From: Pseudomonas sp. NKUCC02_KPG
Lineage (GTDB): Bacteria; Pseudomonadota; Gammaproteobacteria; Pseudomonadales; Pseudomonadaceae
Reading direction: 5' to 3'
Length of the DNA: 64,000 nucleotides
Assembly (NCBI RefSeq): GCF_019345465.1
Contig: NZ_JAHKRC010000022.1
Location: 1-64,000, forward strand
Shown here: in pieces, positions 43,676 through 53,063 of the stretch
Position numbering within the stretch: the stretch's first letter is position 1
How the letters are laid out: each line of letters starts with the position of its first letter
Translations under genes and position numbers: made by a program
The notes under the pieces: generated by a model
Databases searched by the model: none
What the model was told of the DNA's origin: nothing
The model's input: the letters and a program-made list of their open reading frames with translations, nothing else

Positions 43676-45054
43676 GATGCAGTCCCCGCAGGTGCGGCAG
43701 TGCGGGTCAGCACGTCCAGATTGTCCAGATGGCGCAGGTGCCACACCAGCTCCACAAGCCCCGTCGCCTGCTCGTCACTGCACGCTCCCGAGAAGGCCAG
43801 CAGGCGGCGAAACTTGTCCTCCAGCTCGGCGCGGCTCAGGGTGTTGCCCGGATCGCCCTTGGGCTCATCGATGCTGCCGGACACAGTCCGGCCCTGCACT
43901 GTCGTCACCTCCACACGCCCCAGCCAGCGCTGCGGGTAGGCGCCGTCGACGTGCTCGTCCAGCACCATGCTTACCTTGTCGCGAAATGCCCCGATGCGTG
44001 GATCGGTCAGTGCATGTTGATGAAACTCGGGCAATCCGGCCTTGCCGTAAACGGCGATCAGGCCCAGCACCGTGCCCATTGAGAATTTGGCCTGGTGAAC
44101 GGTCTGTGGCACCTCCACGCGCCCCAACACGTCGATGGCGCCCTGATGGACTCGGGTGATCACGCTGGCAATGTCTTCAGCCCGCAGATTCTCGCGCTGC
44201 ATCACCTCCAGCAGGGCATCCGCCGCCGGGTGCGTGTGGCGGCACGAGGCGTGAAACTTGAACGAGGTTTCAATCAGGGCCCAACGGCTGCCCAGGCTGT
44301 CGGAAAGGCATGCCGGATTGGCGTCGCTGGACATTCCTGCGGCCATGCCCTGCTCGCCTTCGAGAATATTTTTAGCACCACTCAGGCCCTCGGCGGTGAG
44401 GTAGGCCGCCAACAGGCCGTCAGCCGCTGCCTTGGCGGTATGCAGCTGTTTGGAGTCTGCCGCATCGCGCAGAAACTCCCACAGACCCGCCGCCTGGGTG
44501 CCCGCAGTGCCGAGCAGGTGGGTGAACTGCTCCTGATTGAAGTCCATCAACTTGCCCACCCCCACTGCCGCCGCCAGGGTGCCGACCGTGGCCGTGGTGT
44601 GGAAGATGCGGTAGTGCGAACGACCGAGGAATTCACCAATACGAATGCCGGCTTCATAACCGGCCACGGCGGCCACGATCAGGTCGCGGCCCGTTTTACC
44701 CAGATCCTGGGCAGCGGCCAGCACCGCCGCAAATACCACCGTCGCCGGGTGCAGCACGGAGCTGTTGTGCAGGTCGTCCTGCTCCACCAGGTGTGAGCTG
44801 GCGCCATTGATCAGCGCGGCGAAATACGCGGAGCTGGTCTTGCCGCTGACCAGGATTGTGGCCGGTCCGCTGGCCGGGCCCATCATTGCGCCATAGCGCT
44901 CGAACAACGGGATGGGGTGCGAGCCCTGGCTGGCCAGGGCCGAGCCCAGCCAGTCGAGAAACAGGTCTTCGGTACGGCTGATCACGGCTTCGGACAACTG
45001 CTCGTAGTGCAGGCTGGCCAAAAACCCGGTGAGCGCTTGTGTGTGCTGACTCAT
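43672..45054 (-). CDS. MmgE/PrpD family protein of the itaconate operon
   Basis: A 460-aa member of the MmgE/PrpD family (2-methylcitrate dehydratase, cis-aconitate decarboxylase). Family sequences: NGASSHLVEQDDLHNSSVLHP near residue 80 and FKFHASCRHTHPAADALLE near 265. It corresponds to P. aeruginosa PA0881. Its role in itaconate use is not settled; it is related to the mammalian itaconate-producing enzyme IRG1, so interconversion of itaconate with an aconitate-type acid is conceivable. Overlaps both neighbours by 4 bp (VOC gene upstream, ict downstream). Confidence 0.88.
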   Translation of the reverse strand: MSQHTQALTGFLASLHYEQLSEAVISRTEDLFLDWLGSALASQGSHPIPLFERYGAMMGPASGPATILVSGKTSSAYFAALINGASSHLVEQDDLHNSSVLHPATVVFAAVLAAAQDLGKTGRDLIVAAVAGYEAGIRIGEFLGRSHYRIFHTTATVGTLAAAVGVGKLMDFNQEQFTHLLGTAGTQAAGLWEFLRDAADSKQLHTAKAAADGLLAAYLTAEGLSGAKNILEGEQGMAAGMSSDANPACLSDSLGSRWALIETSFKFHASCRHTHPAADALLEVMQRENLRAEDIASVITRVHQGAIDVLGRVEVPQTVHQAKFSMGTVLGLIAVYGKAGLPEFHQHALTDPRIGAFRDKVSMVLDEHVDGAYPQRWLGRVEVTTVQGRTVSGSIDEPKGDPGNTLSRAELEDKFRRLLAFSGACSDEQATGLVELVWHLRHLDNLDVLTRTAAPAGTAS

Positions 45055-45443
45055 TCAGCGTTCTCCATGGCATTCGAAAGTTCGATCAGGTTGAGGTCCG
45101 GATCAAGCAGGTAAATCGAGCGGATCGGTCCCCGCGCACCTGTACGCATGACCGGGCCTTCCAAAATCTTCACGCCCTGGGCGTGCAACTGCTCGATGAC
45201 GATGTCCAGTCGGTCATTGACGATGAAGCACACGTCGGCCGACCCCGGCAGTGGATGCGTAGCCTTGGGTTCGAACTCGGCACCGGCCTGGTGCAGGTTG
45301 ATTTTCTGCTGACCAAACGACAGGGCATGGCGCCCCTGGCCAAACACTACCGGCTGCATACCCAGCACACGGCTGTAGAAATCCAGACTCCTGGGAATAT
45401 CACGTACCGTCAGTACCAGATGGTCGAGATGGCTGATCTGCAT
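45051..45443 (-). CDS. VOC family protein (glyoxalase/bleomycin-resistance fold)
   Basis: A 130-aa vicinal oxygen chelate protein: HLDHLVLTVRD at the start with the metal-ligand histidine, LHQAGAEFEPKA in the middle and LLDPDLNLIELS at the end with the metal-ligand glutamate. It corresponds to P. aeruginosa PA0880. Possibly an epimerase or lyase acting on a side product of the itaconate pathway; not shown. ATG 45443 follows CGGAGATTAAGC. Overlaps the PrpD-like gene (ATGA). Confidence 0.85.
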   Translation of the reverse strand: MQISHLDHLVLTVRDIPRSLDFYSRVLGMQPVVFGQGRHALSFGQQKINLHQAGAEFEPKATHPLPGSADVCFIVNDRLDIVIEQLHAQGVKILEGPVMRTGARGPIRSIYLLDPDLNLIELSNAMENAE

Positions 45444-45487
45444 GCTTAATCTCCGTTAAGGCTCCAGATGTAAATTCGGGTCAATGC

Positions 45488-46651
45488 TTAGAAAGAACGC
45501 GGCAACTCAAGCAGGTGCTCGGCCACATAGGACAGGATCAGGTTGGTGGAGATGGGCGCCACCTGATACAGACGGGTCTCGCGAAACTTGCGCTCGACGT
45601 CGTATTCATTGGCAAAACCGAAACCGCCGTGGGTCTGCAGGCAGGTGTTGGCTGCTTCCCAGCTGGCCTTGGCCGCGAGGTACTTGGCCATGTTGGCCGC
45701 AGCCCCGGCACTGCGCCCGCTGTCGTACTCCTCGCACGCACGCCAGCGCATCAGGTCCGCGGCCTCAAGCTCGATGTAGGCCTCGGCAATCGGGAACTGC
45801 ACGCCCTGGTTCTGCCCGATCGGACGGCCGAACACCTCCCGCTCGCGGGCGTACTGCGCAGACTTTTCATTGAACCAGCGGCCATCGCCAATGCACTCGG
45901 CAGCGATCAGGGTGCGTTCGGCATTGAGTCCGTCGAGAATGTAGCGAAAGCCCTTGCCCTCTTCGCCGATCAGGCTGCTGGCGGGGATGTGCAGGTTGTC
46001 GAAGAACAGCTCGTTGGTTTCGTGATTGACCATGTTGGCAATCGGCTGCACGGTCAGGCCGTTGCCGATGGCTTCGCGCAAATCCACCAGGAAGATCGAC
46101 ATGCCGTCGACTTTTTTCTGCACGTCGGCCAGCGGCGTGGTGCGGGCCAGCAGGATCATCAGGTCGGAATGCTGTACCCGCGAAATCCAGACCTTCTGGC
46201 CGTTGATCACGTAGGAGTCGCCCTGGCGCACGGCCGTGGTCTTGATCTTGGTGGTGTCGGTGCCGGTGGTGGGCTCGGTCACGGCCATGGATTGCAGGCG
46301 CAGCTCACCGCTGGCCAGCTTGGGCAGGTAATAGCTTTTTTGCGCTTCACTGCCGTGGCGCAGCAAAGTGAACATGTTGTACATCTGGCCATGCACGGTG
46401 CCGGAGTTACCGCCGCAGTGGTTCACTTCTTCCAGAATGATCGACGCTTCGGCCAGCCCCAGGCCCGAGCCGCCGTACTGTTCAGGGATCATCGCCGACA
46501 GCCAGCCGGCCTCGGTCATGGCGGCCACAAACGCTTCAGGAAAGCCTTTTTCTTCGTCAATCCTGCGCCAGTACTGCGCCGCAAAGTCGGCACACAGGGC
46601 GCGCACACCCTCGCGAATAGCGTTGTAGTCTTCGTTCAGATACGGATTCAT
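45488..46651 (-). CDS. Acyl-CoA dehydrogenase of the itaconate operon
   Basis: A 387-aa FAD-dependent acyl-CoA dehydrogenase. LQSMAVTEPTTGTDTTKIKT near residue 120 is the flavin-binding signature, GRPIGQNQGVQFPIAEAYI near 270, and QTHGGFGFANEYDVER near 345. The catalytic glutamate is not at the usual EG position near residue 365, where the sequence reads YDVERKFRE, as in some subgroups. It corresponds to P. aeruginosa PA0879; it may take in mesaconyl/methylsuccinyl-type CoA esters and feed them to itaconate. RBS AAGGATC. Follows ich by 22 bp. Confidence 0.88.
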   Translation of the reverse strand: MNPYLNEDYNAIREGVRALCADFAAQYWRRIDEEKGFPEAFVAAMTEAGWLSAMIPEQYGGSGLGLAEASIILEEVNHCGGNSGTVHGQMYNMFTLLRHGSEAQKSYYLPKLASGELRLQSMAVTEPTTGTDTTKIKTTAVRQGDSYVINGQKVWISRVQHSDLMILLARTTPLADVQKKVDGMSIFLVDLREAIGNGLTVQPIANMVNHETNELFFDNLHIPASSLIGEEGKGFRYILDGLNAERTLIAAECIGDGRWFNEKSAQYAREREVFGRPIGQNQGVQFPIAEAYIELEAADLMRWRACEEYDSGRSAGAAANMAKYLAAKASWEAANTCLQTHGGFGFANEYDVERKFRETRLYQVAPISTNLILSYVAEHLLELPRSF

Positions 46652-46673
46652 TGCAGATCCTTATTGTCATTAT

Positions 46674-47501
46674 TCAGTCGAAGGTCACTTCGCTCTTTTG
46701 GGCAATACCTTCAGCATTGCCCACCCACAACTCAGCCCTGCCCGCCGCGGCAATGCGACCGCTCACGTCAAAGGGATGAGGCGCAATCAATGGGCGCAGG
46801 CCGCGATAAGCGAAGCGGCGCAGCCGTGCATCGGGATTGGCCCGGCAGAACGCGCGCACACTGAGCGTGGCCATCAGCGGGCCGTGAACCACCAGCCCCG
46901 GGTAGCCCTCGACCTCGGTCGCATAGGGCCAGTCGTAGTGGATGCGGTGCCCATTGAAGGTCACGGTCGAATAACGGAACAACAAGGTGGGGGTAGGCGT
47001 GACGGACTCCTGCCAGGCGCCTTCGGGCATCGGGTCGCCGCTCGCCAGCTTGGGAGGCGTCGGCTCGCGGTAGACGATGTCCTGTTCTTCACGGATCGCC
47101 AGCTGGCCGTCTTGAAGGTAGTCATGCTGCACCGTGACAAACAGCAGAGCGCCGGTCTTGCCGTGTTTTTCCTGGACATCGGTGATGGTGGAGAGGCGCG
47201 TCGCCTGAGCGCCCACCTTCAGCGGGATGTGGAACTCGATGCGCCCGCCCGCCCACATGCGGTTGCGGTTATCGGCGGGTGGCAGGAAGCCCCCGCGTGC
47301 CGGATGGCCATCGCCACCCAGCTCCCCCGGCGCCACTGCGCTCTGGAAAAAACACCACTGCCACAATGGCGGCAGCGGCTCACCGGCCAGTGGCGCCTGC
47401 TCGCCGAAGGTCGCGGCGATTCGGGTAACCAGGTTAAGGCTCAGACAGTCATGGCACTCTTCAGCGCGACCGATCCAGGCAGACAGTGCGTTATCGCTCA
47501 T
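46674..47501 (-). CDS. ich: Itaconyl-CoA hydratase (MaoC/HTD2-type)
   Basis: A 275-aa double hot-dog hydratase of the mesaconyl-C4-CoA hydratase type. The N-terminal half includes RMWAGGRIEFHIPLKVG and the C-terminal half HYDWPYATEVEGYPGLVVHG with the catalytic His region. It adds water to itaconyl-CoA to give (S)-citramalyl-CoA. It matches P. aeruginosa PA0878 (Ich) in place and size. First gene of the minus-strand operon; the promoter must lie between 47502 and 47644, facing the LysR gene. Confidence 0.88.
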   Translation of the reverse strand: MSDNALSAWIGRAEECHDCLSLNLVTRIAATFGEQAPLAGEPLPPLWQWCFFQSAVAPGELGGDGHPARGGFLPPADNRNRMWAGGRIEFHIPLKVGAQATRLSTITDVQEKHGKTGALLFVTVQHDYLQDGQLAIREEQDIVYREPTPPKLASGDPMPEGAWQESVTPTPTLLFRYSTVTFNGHRIHYDWPYATEVEGYPGLVVHGPLMATLSVRAFCRANPDARLRRFAYRGLRPLIAPHPFDVSGRIAAAGRAELWVGNAEGIAQKSEVTFD

Positions 47502-47644
47502 CGGTGATTGCCCCGTGGCTTGTTATTTTGACCATGATTGCCAAAAGCACAGCGATCTGTGAATCTGCGTTTCGGTAAGGGGGCGTTCGGTTTTGCTTAA
47601 CGCCGCAGCCACACAGCAGCATTCATGCCCTGGGAAAATCTGCC

Positions 47645-48586
47645 ATGCACTTTGATCTCGTCGACCTGCGCCTGTTTATCCATATCGCCGAATCCCCCAG
47701 CATGACCCAGGGTGCGCGCAAGGCATTCATCTCCCCGGCAGCCGCCAGCGCCCGGATCAAAAGCCTGGAAGAAAACCTCGCCAGCCGCCTGCTCTACCGT
47801 GACAGTCGGGGCGTTGAACTCACACCTGCAGGGGAACTGTTCCTGCACCATGCCCGCGTGATCATGCGGCAGGTGGACTACCTGAAAAGCGAGTTCACCG
47901 AGTACGGCACTGAGTCCTCGGGGCATATCAGGATCTTTGCCAACACCACGGCGGCCACGGAGTTCTTGCCCGAGATCCTTGCAGGCTTTCTCGCCGAACG
48001 TCCGGGGGTGACGGTTGACCTGCAGGAGCGGTTGAGCCGCGACATTGTTCGGGGCGTGCTGGAGGGCTCGACGGACATGGGCATCATTGCCGGCCCGGTC
48101 GAGGCCGACAGTTTGCAGGTCATACACTTCAGTACTGACCAGCTGGTACTGGTCACGCCCCTCGACCATCCCCTGGCCGGGCGCACAACCATCAAGCTGG
48201 CGGAGACCCTGGCCTATGCGCACATCGGTTTGCACGAAGGCACCACCCTGCTGCGTTTTTTGAGCGAACAGGTGGCCCTGCACGGCAATACGCTGAACAT
48301 GCGGATCAAGGTCTACAGCTTTGAAGCGATGTGCCGGATGGTCGAAGCGGGCGTGGGCCTGGCCATCCTGCCGGAGTCTTCGGCCCGTCGACATCAACAG
48401 ACCATGGGCCTGTCAGTCATCGAGCTCGACGAGCCCTGGCGCGTGCGGGAGCGAAGCATTCTGGTCCGTGATCTTGAGGCTCTGCCAAAGGTCATCCGCA
48501 GCTTGATAGATAGGTTGCTGGCGCAAAACGAGGGTTCTGCCCAGCCTCTGAATCCGTCCGATCACCCCGCTCCCACCCCGGCTTAA
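47645..48586 (+). CDS. LysR regulator of the itaconate operon
   Basis: A 313-aa LysR protein: winged helix at residues 5-62 (ARKAFISPAAASARIKSLEE), effector domain after residue 90. Divergent from ich with a 143-bp gap, as for P. aeruginosa PA0877 and RipR of Salmonella, so itaconate (or itaconyl-CoA pathway product) is the likely inducer. ATG 47645. Its stop codon overlaps the end of the convergent aldehyde dehydrogenase gene by 4 bp. Confidence 0.88.
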   Translation: MHFDLVDLRLFIHIAESPSMTQGARKAFISPAAASARIKSLEENLASRLLYRDSRGVELTPAGELFLHHARVIMRQVDYLKSEFTEYGTESSGHIRIFANTTAATEFLPEILAGFLAERPGVTVDLQERLSRDIVRGVLEGSTDMGIIAGPVEADSLQVIHFSTDQLVLVTPLDHPLAGRTTIKLAETLAYAHIGLHEGTTLLRFLSEQVALHGNTLNMRIKVYSFEAMCRMVEAGVGLAILPESSARRHQQTMGLSVIELDEPWRVRERSILVRDLEALPKVIRSLIDRLLAQNEGSAQPLNPSDHPAPTPA

Positions 48587-50073
48587 CGCAACTGAAACCA
48601 GGTGGTTTTCAGCTGCGTGTACTTGTCAAACGAGTGCAGCGACAGATCGCGCCCGAAACCGGACTGCTTGCCTCCGCCAAAGGGAATCGCCACATCCAGA
48701 GCGTCGACGGTATTGACCGACACCGTACCGGCATTCAGGGCACGGGCCACACGGTGGGCACGATTCAGGTCATCGCTCCACACCGACGCCGCCAGGCCGT
48801 AAATGCTGTCGTTGGCTTGCGCCACGGCCTCCTCTTCAGTATCAAAGGCGCTGACGGCCAGGACGGGACCAAACACCTCTTCACGGGAAATGCTCATGGC
48901 GCTGTTCACGTTGGCAAATATCGTCGGCTGGATAAAGTTTGAAGAGCCATTGATGGTCAGTTGTTCACCACCGCTCAACAGCGTGGCACCACTCGCAGTG
49001 GCCTGACCGATGGCTTTCATGATGCGGGCTGTTTGCTCGCTGTCGACGATGGCGCCCGCAGCGCTTCCAGGGTTCAGGGGATCTCCGGGCAACCAGGCGC
49101 GGGACTTGCTGATCAGGCGCTCGACGAATTCGTCGTGGATGGAGCGCTGCACGTAGAGCCGGGAGTTGGCCGAGCACACTTCACCCTGATTGAAGAAAAT
49201 GCCGAAGGCGGCTTTTTCCGCAGCCAGGTCCAGATCCTGGCAGTCTTCGAACACCAGGTTCGGGCTCTTGCCACCGCACTCCAGCCAGACCTGCTTGAGG
49301 TTGGACTGCGCGGCGTACTGCATGAAGTACTTGCCGACCTGGGTGGAACCGGTGAACACCAGGCAATCAACGTCGGGATGCAAGCCGAGGGCCTTGCCGG
49401 CGCTCTCGCCCAGGCCGGGCACCACGTTCAGCACACCTTCCGGGATACCGGCCTCCAAGGCGAGCTGGGCCAGGCGCAACGCAGAAAATGGTGATTGCTC
49501 CGCCGGTTTCAGCACCACGCTGTTGCCGGCAGCCAACGCGGGGGCCAGTTTCCAGGCGGCCATGTCCAGCGGAAAGTTCCACGGCACCACCGCGGCAACA
49601 ACCCCCAGCGCTTCCCGGGTGATGGTGGCCAGTGCGTTGTGAGCCGTAGGTGCGACCTGATCATAGACCTTGTCGAGGGCTTCGCCGTACCAGGCAAAAA
49701 CGTGTGCGGCGCCGGGTACATCCACGTTGTAGGCATCCATCACCGGCTTGCCCATGTTCAGCGAATCCAGCAGCGCCAGCTCTTCGCGATGGTCCATCAG
49801 CAGCCCGGACAACCTGATCAGGATTTTCTTGCGCTCCCCCGGGGCCATGCGCCGCCAAGGGCCTGTGTTGAAGGCGCGCCGTGCTGAGCGCACTGCCAGG
49901 TTGACCTCTTGTTCACCGCACGCGGCGACACGGGCCAGCAATTGATTGGTCGCCGGGTTGATGGCGTCGAAGGTCGCCCCGGACATCGAGCTCACTGGCT
50001 GGCCGTCGATCAGGGCGGTGTCAATGAAGGTTTGGCGGGCAACACGCTGCTGCCAGTAGTCAAGGTTGAACAT
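48583..50073 (-). CDS. Aldehyde dehydrogenase (PuuC/KauB type)
   Basis: A 496-aa NAD(P)-dependent aldehyde dehydrogenase. Catalytic Cys300 in NQGEVCSANSR and general base Glu265 in WLECGGKSPN are intact; GSTQVGKYFMQYA is the cofactor loop. The closest remembered group is the gamma-aminobutyraldehyde type (PuuC, KauB), which oxidises aldehydes from amine transamination. It lies downstream of an APC permease (30 bp) and a transaminase, a set suited to polyamine or diamine catabolism. ATG 50073 follows GGGAGTACTGAC. Confidence 0.92.
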   Translation of the reverse strand: MFNLDYWQQRVARQTFIDTALIDGQPVSSMSGATFDAINPATNQLLARVAACGEQEVNLAVRSARRAFNTGPWRRMAPGERKKILIRLSGLLMDHREELALLDSLNMGKPVMDAYNVDVPGAAHVFAWYGEALDKVYDQVAPTAHNALATITREALGVVAAVVPWNFPLDMAAWKLAPALAAGNSVVLKPAEQSPFSALRLAQLALEAGIPEGVLNVVPGLGESAGKALGLHPDVDCLVFTGSTQVGKYFMQYAAQSNLKQVWLECGGKSPNLVFEDCQDLDLAAEKAAFGIFFNQGEVCSANSRLYVQRSIHDEFVERLISKSRAWLPGDPLNPGSAAGAIVDSEQTARIMKAIGQATASGATLLSGGEQLTINGSSNFIQPTIFANVNSAMSISREEVFGPVLAVSAFDTEEEAVAQANDSIYGLAASVWSDDLNRAHRVARALNAGTVSVNTVDALDVAIPFGGGKQSGFGRDLSLHSFDKYTQLKTTWFQLR

Positions 50074-50103
50074 GTCAGTACTCCCAAGTGGATGTTTTTG
50101 TAT

Positions 50104-51483
50104 TTATTCCGCGATTTTCAAATCCGGCATGCCCACCCGGAACCCCCGGGTGACGCCCAGCAGACACAGGAGCCCCAGGCCCATCCAGCACAGACCAATG
50201 AGGAACGACATGCTCGAAAGGCTCGTCCACAACCAGAGGGTGCTGAGGAACCCCAGCCCCGGCAGCACGGCGTACATCAGGTAGTTGCGGCGTCCGCGCA
50301 GCTTCTGATCAATCAGGTAATGCTTGATCACTGCCAGATTCACCGCCGAGAACGCGAACAGCGCGCCAAAGCTGATCATGTTGGCGACGGTATCCAGGGT
50401 GATGAACAGGGCAATCAGCGAGAACAGACTGACCAGGATGATCGCGTTGGCAGGCACCCGTTTTTTCGAGACCAGCCTGCCGAGTACGCGGGGCAATGCT
50501 CCGTCCCGTCCCATTGCAAACAGCACGCGGGAGACACTGGCCTGGGACACCATTGCCGAGGCGAAACAACCCGCCACATAGGTCGCGGTAAACGCAGTCA
50601 CCAGCAGTTCGCCACCGACGCGACGCATGACGTCCACCGACGCCGAATCCGGGTCGGCGAAGCTGTTCCATTCCGGAAAAACCATTTGGGCACAATACGA
50701 AACCACCAGAAACAGCAGCCCTCCGACCAACGACACCACCATGATGGCGAGCGGGATCGTACGCTTGGGGTCAGGGGTTTCTTCGGCCATGGTCGACACC
50801 GCATCGAAACCCAGAAATGACAGGCACAGCACGGCTGCCCCCGTCATGATCAACGGCACGCTGAAGCCTTCATGGTGGAAGGGTTCGAGCAGCGAAAGCG
50901 GTTCGGAACGCCCGCTCAGGGTGTTCACTGACAACGCCACGAACACCACGATGAAGACCAGTTGGGCAACGATCAGTATCCAGTTGACCCGAGTGATGGA
51001 CTCGATACCCACCAGGTTGAGTACCGTCACCAGGGCAATGGAGCCGAGCACCCACACCGCGGTCGGAACTGCGGGAAAGTACTCGGACATGTAGATGCCG
51101 ATCAGCAAATAGCTGAGCAACGGCAGGAAGATGTAGTCCAGCAATAACGTCCAGCCGGCAAGAAAGCCGAAATAGGCACCAAATGCCTTGCGCGTATAGG
51201 TGTAGACCGATCCTGAATAGGGGTGCGCCTGAACCATGCGTCCATAGCTGTAGGCGGTCAGCAGCATGGCCGCGAGCGTCAACAGGTAGGCGGTAGGCAG
51301 GTGCCCCTTGGTCATCTGAGTGACCAGGCCGTAGGTGGTAAACACCGCCAGCGGGACCATGTAGGCCAGGCCGAAAAGAACCAGTCCGACAAGGCCCAGC
51401 GGTTGTCGAAACCTGCGGGCCGACGTTGCGCTGGAGGGGGAATGATGGGAGGGAGTATCGGCCACGTTTGTTATTGTATTCAT
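50104..51483 (-). CDS. APC family amino acid/amine permease
   Basis: A 459-aa, 12-helix APC-superfamily permease. The first helix has GLVLFGLAYMVPLAVFTTYG, characteristic of the PuuP/putrescine-importer-like subgroup, and helix 6 SFLGFDAVSTMAEETPDPKR is the family signature. Likely substrate is putrescine or another amine, given the flanking transaminase and aldehyde dehydrogenase. ATG 51483 follows CCAGGAGTC. Separated from the transaminase by 150 bp with a strong hairpin. Confidence 0.9.
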   Translation of the reverse strand: MNTITNVADTPSHHSPSSATSARRFRQPLGLVGLVLFGLAYMVPLAVFTTYGLVTQMTKGHLPTAYLLTLAAMLLTAYSYGRMVQAHPYSGSVYTYTRKAFGAYFGFLAGWTLLLDYIFLPLLSYLLIGIYMSEYFPAVPTAVWVLGSIALVTVLNLVGIESITRVNWILIVAQLVFIVVFVALSVNTLSGRSEPLSLLEPFHHEGFSVPLIMTGAAVLCLSFLGFDAVSTMAEETPDPKRTIPLAIMVVSLVGGLLFLVVSYCAQMVFPEWNSFADPDSASVDVMRRVGGELLVTAFTATYVAGCFASAMVSQASVSRVLFAMGRDGALPRVLGRLVSKKRVPANAIILVSLFSLIALFITLDTVANMISFGALFAFSAVNLAVIKHYLIDQKLRGRRNYLMYAVLPGLGFLSTLWLWTSLSSMSFLIGLCWMGLGLLCLLGVTRGFRVGMPDLKIAE

Positions 51484-51597
51484 TGCTGACTCCTGGAAAT
51501 TGGAATGCAGGGCGCCGCGGCATTCGATGAAATCGATACCGTTAGTGAATCATTCGTTGAAAGTGGTGATGTGCACGCAGGGCGATGTAACGATGTC

Positions 51598-51627
51598 GCC
51601 CACCACCCCGGATGCGGGGTGGTGGGC
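51598..51627. terminator. Strong hairpin between transaminase and permease genes
   Basis: GCCCACCACCCC / GGGGTGGTGGGC perfect 12-bp stem with a GGATGC loop, 9 bp after the transaminase stop codon. There is no T-tract on either strand, so it may attenuate or stabilise mRNA rather than terminate fully. Confidence 0.55.
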
Positions 51628-51635
51628 CGATCACT

Positions 51636-53018
51636 TCACAGTTTTCCCGCGATCCGTGCGGTGCGGTCTACTGCAATGCGGGTCTTCTCGACCAGCTCGT
51701 CCAGCTCGCCTCGGGTTGCTACCAGGGCGGGTGCCATGATCATGCGGCCCAATGTCGAGCGAATGATGACGCCCTCTTCAAAACCAAAGGTGCGGCACTG
51801 CCAGGCCAGGTCGTTTTCATTGTCGAAGCGTTTGCGCGTGCTCTTGTCCTCGGCGAACTGCAAGGCCGCGAGCAAGCCCGTGCCCTGGATCTCGCCGATC
51901 ATCGGGTGATGGGCGAACACTTCGCGCAGGATCTGTTGCAGGTATGGCCCGGTGTCGTCCTTCACCGTGCGTACGATGCCTTCATCACGCAGCGCCTTGA
52001 GGTTGGCCAGCGCCACCGCTGCCGCGACCGGGTGCCCGGAGTAGGTCAGGCCGTGGGCGAAGACCCCGCCCTGCTCCACCAGCGCATCGGCAATGCGCTT
52101 GCTCAGCACCAGGCCGCCCATCGGTATGTAACCGGAGGTCAGGCCCTTGGCGATCGACAGGGTGTCTGGCTCAAAACCGAAGTACTCGTGAGCGAACCAC
52201 TCGCCGGTGCGACCAAAGCCACCAATCACCTCATCGGCGCAGAGCAGTACATCGTACTGGCGACAGATGCGTTGAATCTCGGGCCAGTAGCTTTCTGGAG
52301 GGAAAATCATCCCGCCCGCGCCCTGGAACGGTTCCGCGATAAAGCCCGCTACGTTTTCGGCGCCCAGTTCGAGGATCTTTTCTTCCAGTTGCAGGGCACA
52401 GCGACGACCGAACTCAGCCGGCGTCAACTCGCCGCCCTGGGCGTACCAATACGGCTCATCGATATGGGCGACGTCGGGAATCATGCCCCCCATTTCGTGC
52501 ATGAACTTCATGCCGCCCAGCGCAGAAGCCGCGAGGGTGGAACCGTGGTAGCCATTCCAGCGGCCGATCATGATTTTTTTCTGCGGCTTGCCGACCACTT
52601 GCCAGTAGCGGCGCACGGTACGGATCAATACCTCGTTGGCTTCGGAGCCGGAGTTGGTGTAGATCACGTGACTGTAGTGACCCGGCAGCAGGCTGAACAG
52701 CAACTCGGACAGTTCGATCACCGCCGGATGGGTGGTGTGAAAGAACATGTTGTAGTACGACAACTGGTCCATCTGCGCGGCGGCAGCGGCGGTCAAGTCC
52801 TTGCGACCATAGCCGAGCTGGGTGCACCACAGCCCCGACATGCCGTCCAGGTAGCGCTTGCCTTCGCTGTCCCATAGATACAGGCCCTTGCCCCGCACCA
52901 TCACTCGCGGGCCTTCGGCATTCAGGGCTTTTTGATCCACAAAGGCGTGGATGTGGTGGGCCGCGTCAGCCTGCTGGTAATCCTCAGTCTGGCGCTTCAA
53001 CTCGAATGGTAAATTCAT
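51636..53018 (-). CDS. Class III aminotransferase (SpuC-like amine:pyruvate transaminase)
   Basis: A 460-aa PLP enzyme. The Schiff-base lysine is Lys291 in SIAKGLTSGY, the aspartate of the cofactor pyridine site is in LLCADEVIGGFGRTG, and YTNSGSEANE near residue 112 binds the phosphate. It resembles SpuC/omega-amino acid:pyruvate transaminases that act on putrescine, cadaverine or beta-alanine. ATG 53018 follows AGAGAAAACC. It is first in the minus-strand order transaminase, permease, aldehyde dehydrogenase; a LuxR-type regulator lies upstream. Confidence 0.9.
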   Translation of the reverse strand: MNLPFELKRQTEDYQQADAAHHIHAFVDQKALNAEGPRVMVRGKGLYLWDSEGKRYLDGMSGLWCTQLGYGRKDLTAAAAAQMDQLSYYNMFFHTTHPAVIELSELLFSLLPGHYSHVIYTNSGSEANEVLIRTVRRYWQVVGKPQKKIMIGRWNGYHGSTLAASALGGMKFMHEMGGMIPDVAHIDEPYWYAQGGELTPAEFGRRCALQLEEKILELGAENVAGFIAEPFQGAGGMIFPPESYWPEIQRICRQYDVLLCADEVIGGFGRTGEWFAHEYFGFEPDTLSIAKGLTSGYIPMGGLVLSKRIADALVEQGGVFAHGLTYSGHPVAAAVALANLKALRDEGIVRTVKDDTGPYLQQILREVFAHHPMIGEIQGTGLLAALQFAEDKSTRKRFDNENDLAWQCRTFGFEEGVIIRSTLGRMIMAPALVATRGELDELVEKTRIAVDRTARIAGKL

Positions 53019-53063
53019 GGTTTTCTCTTTTTGTTGGGAGTCACACAAGGGCAAGCGCACCGC

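Noticed and set aside
42482..43939. Plus-strand frame of 485 codons opposite ict
   Set aside because: Shadow of a GC-rich gene; no family motif.
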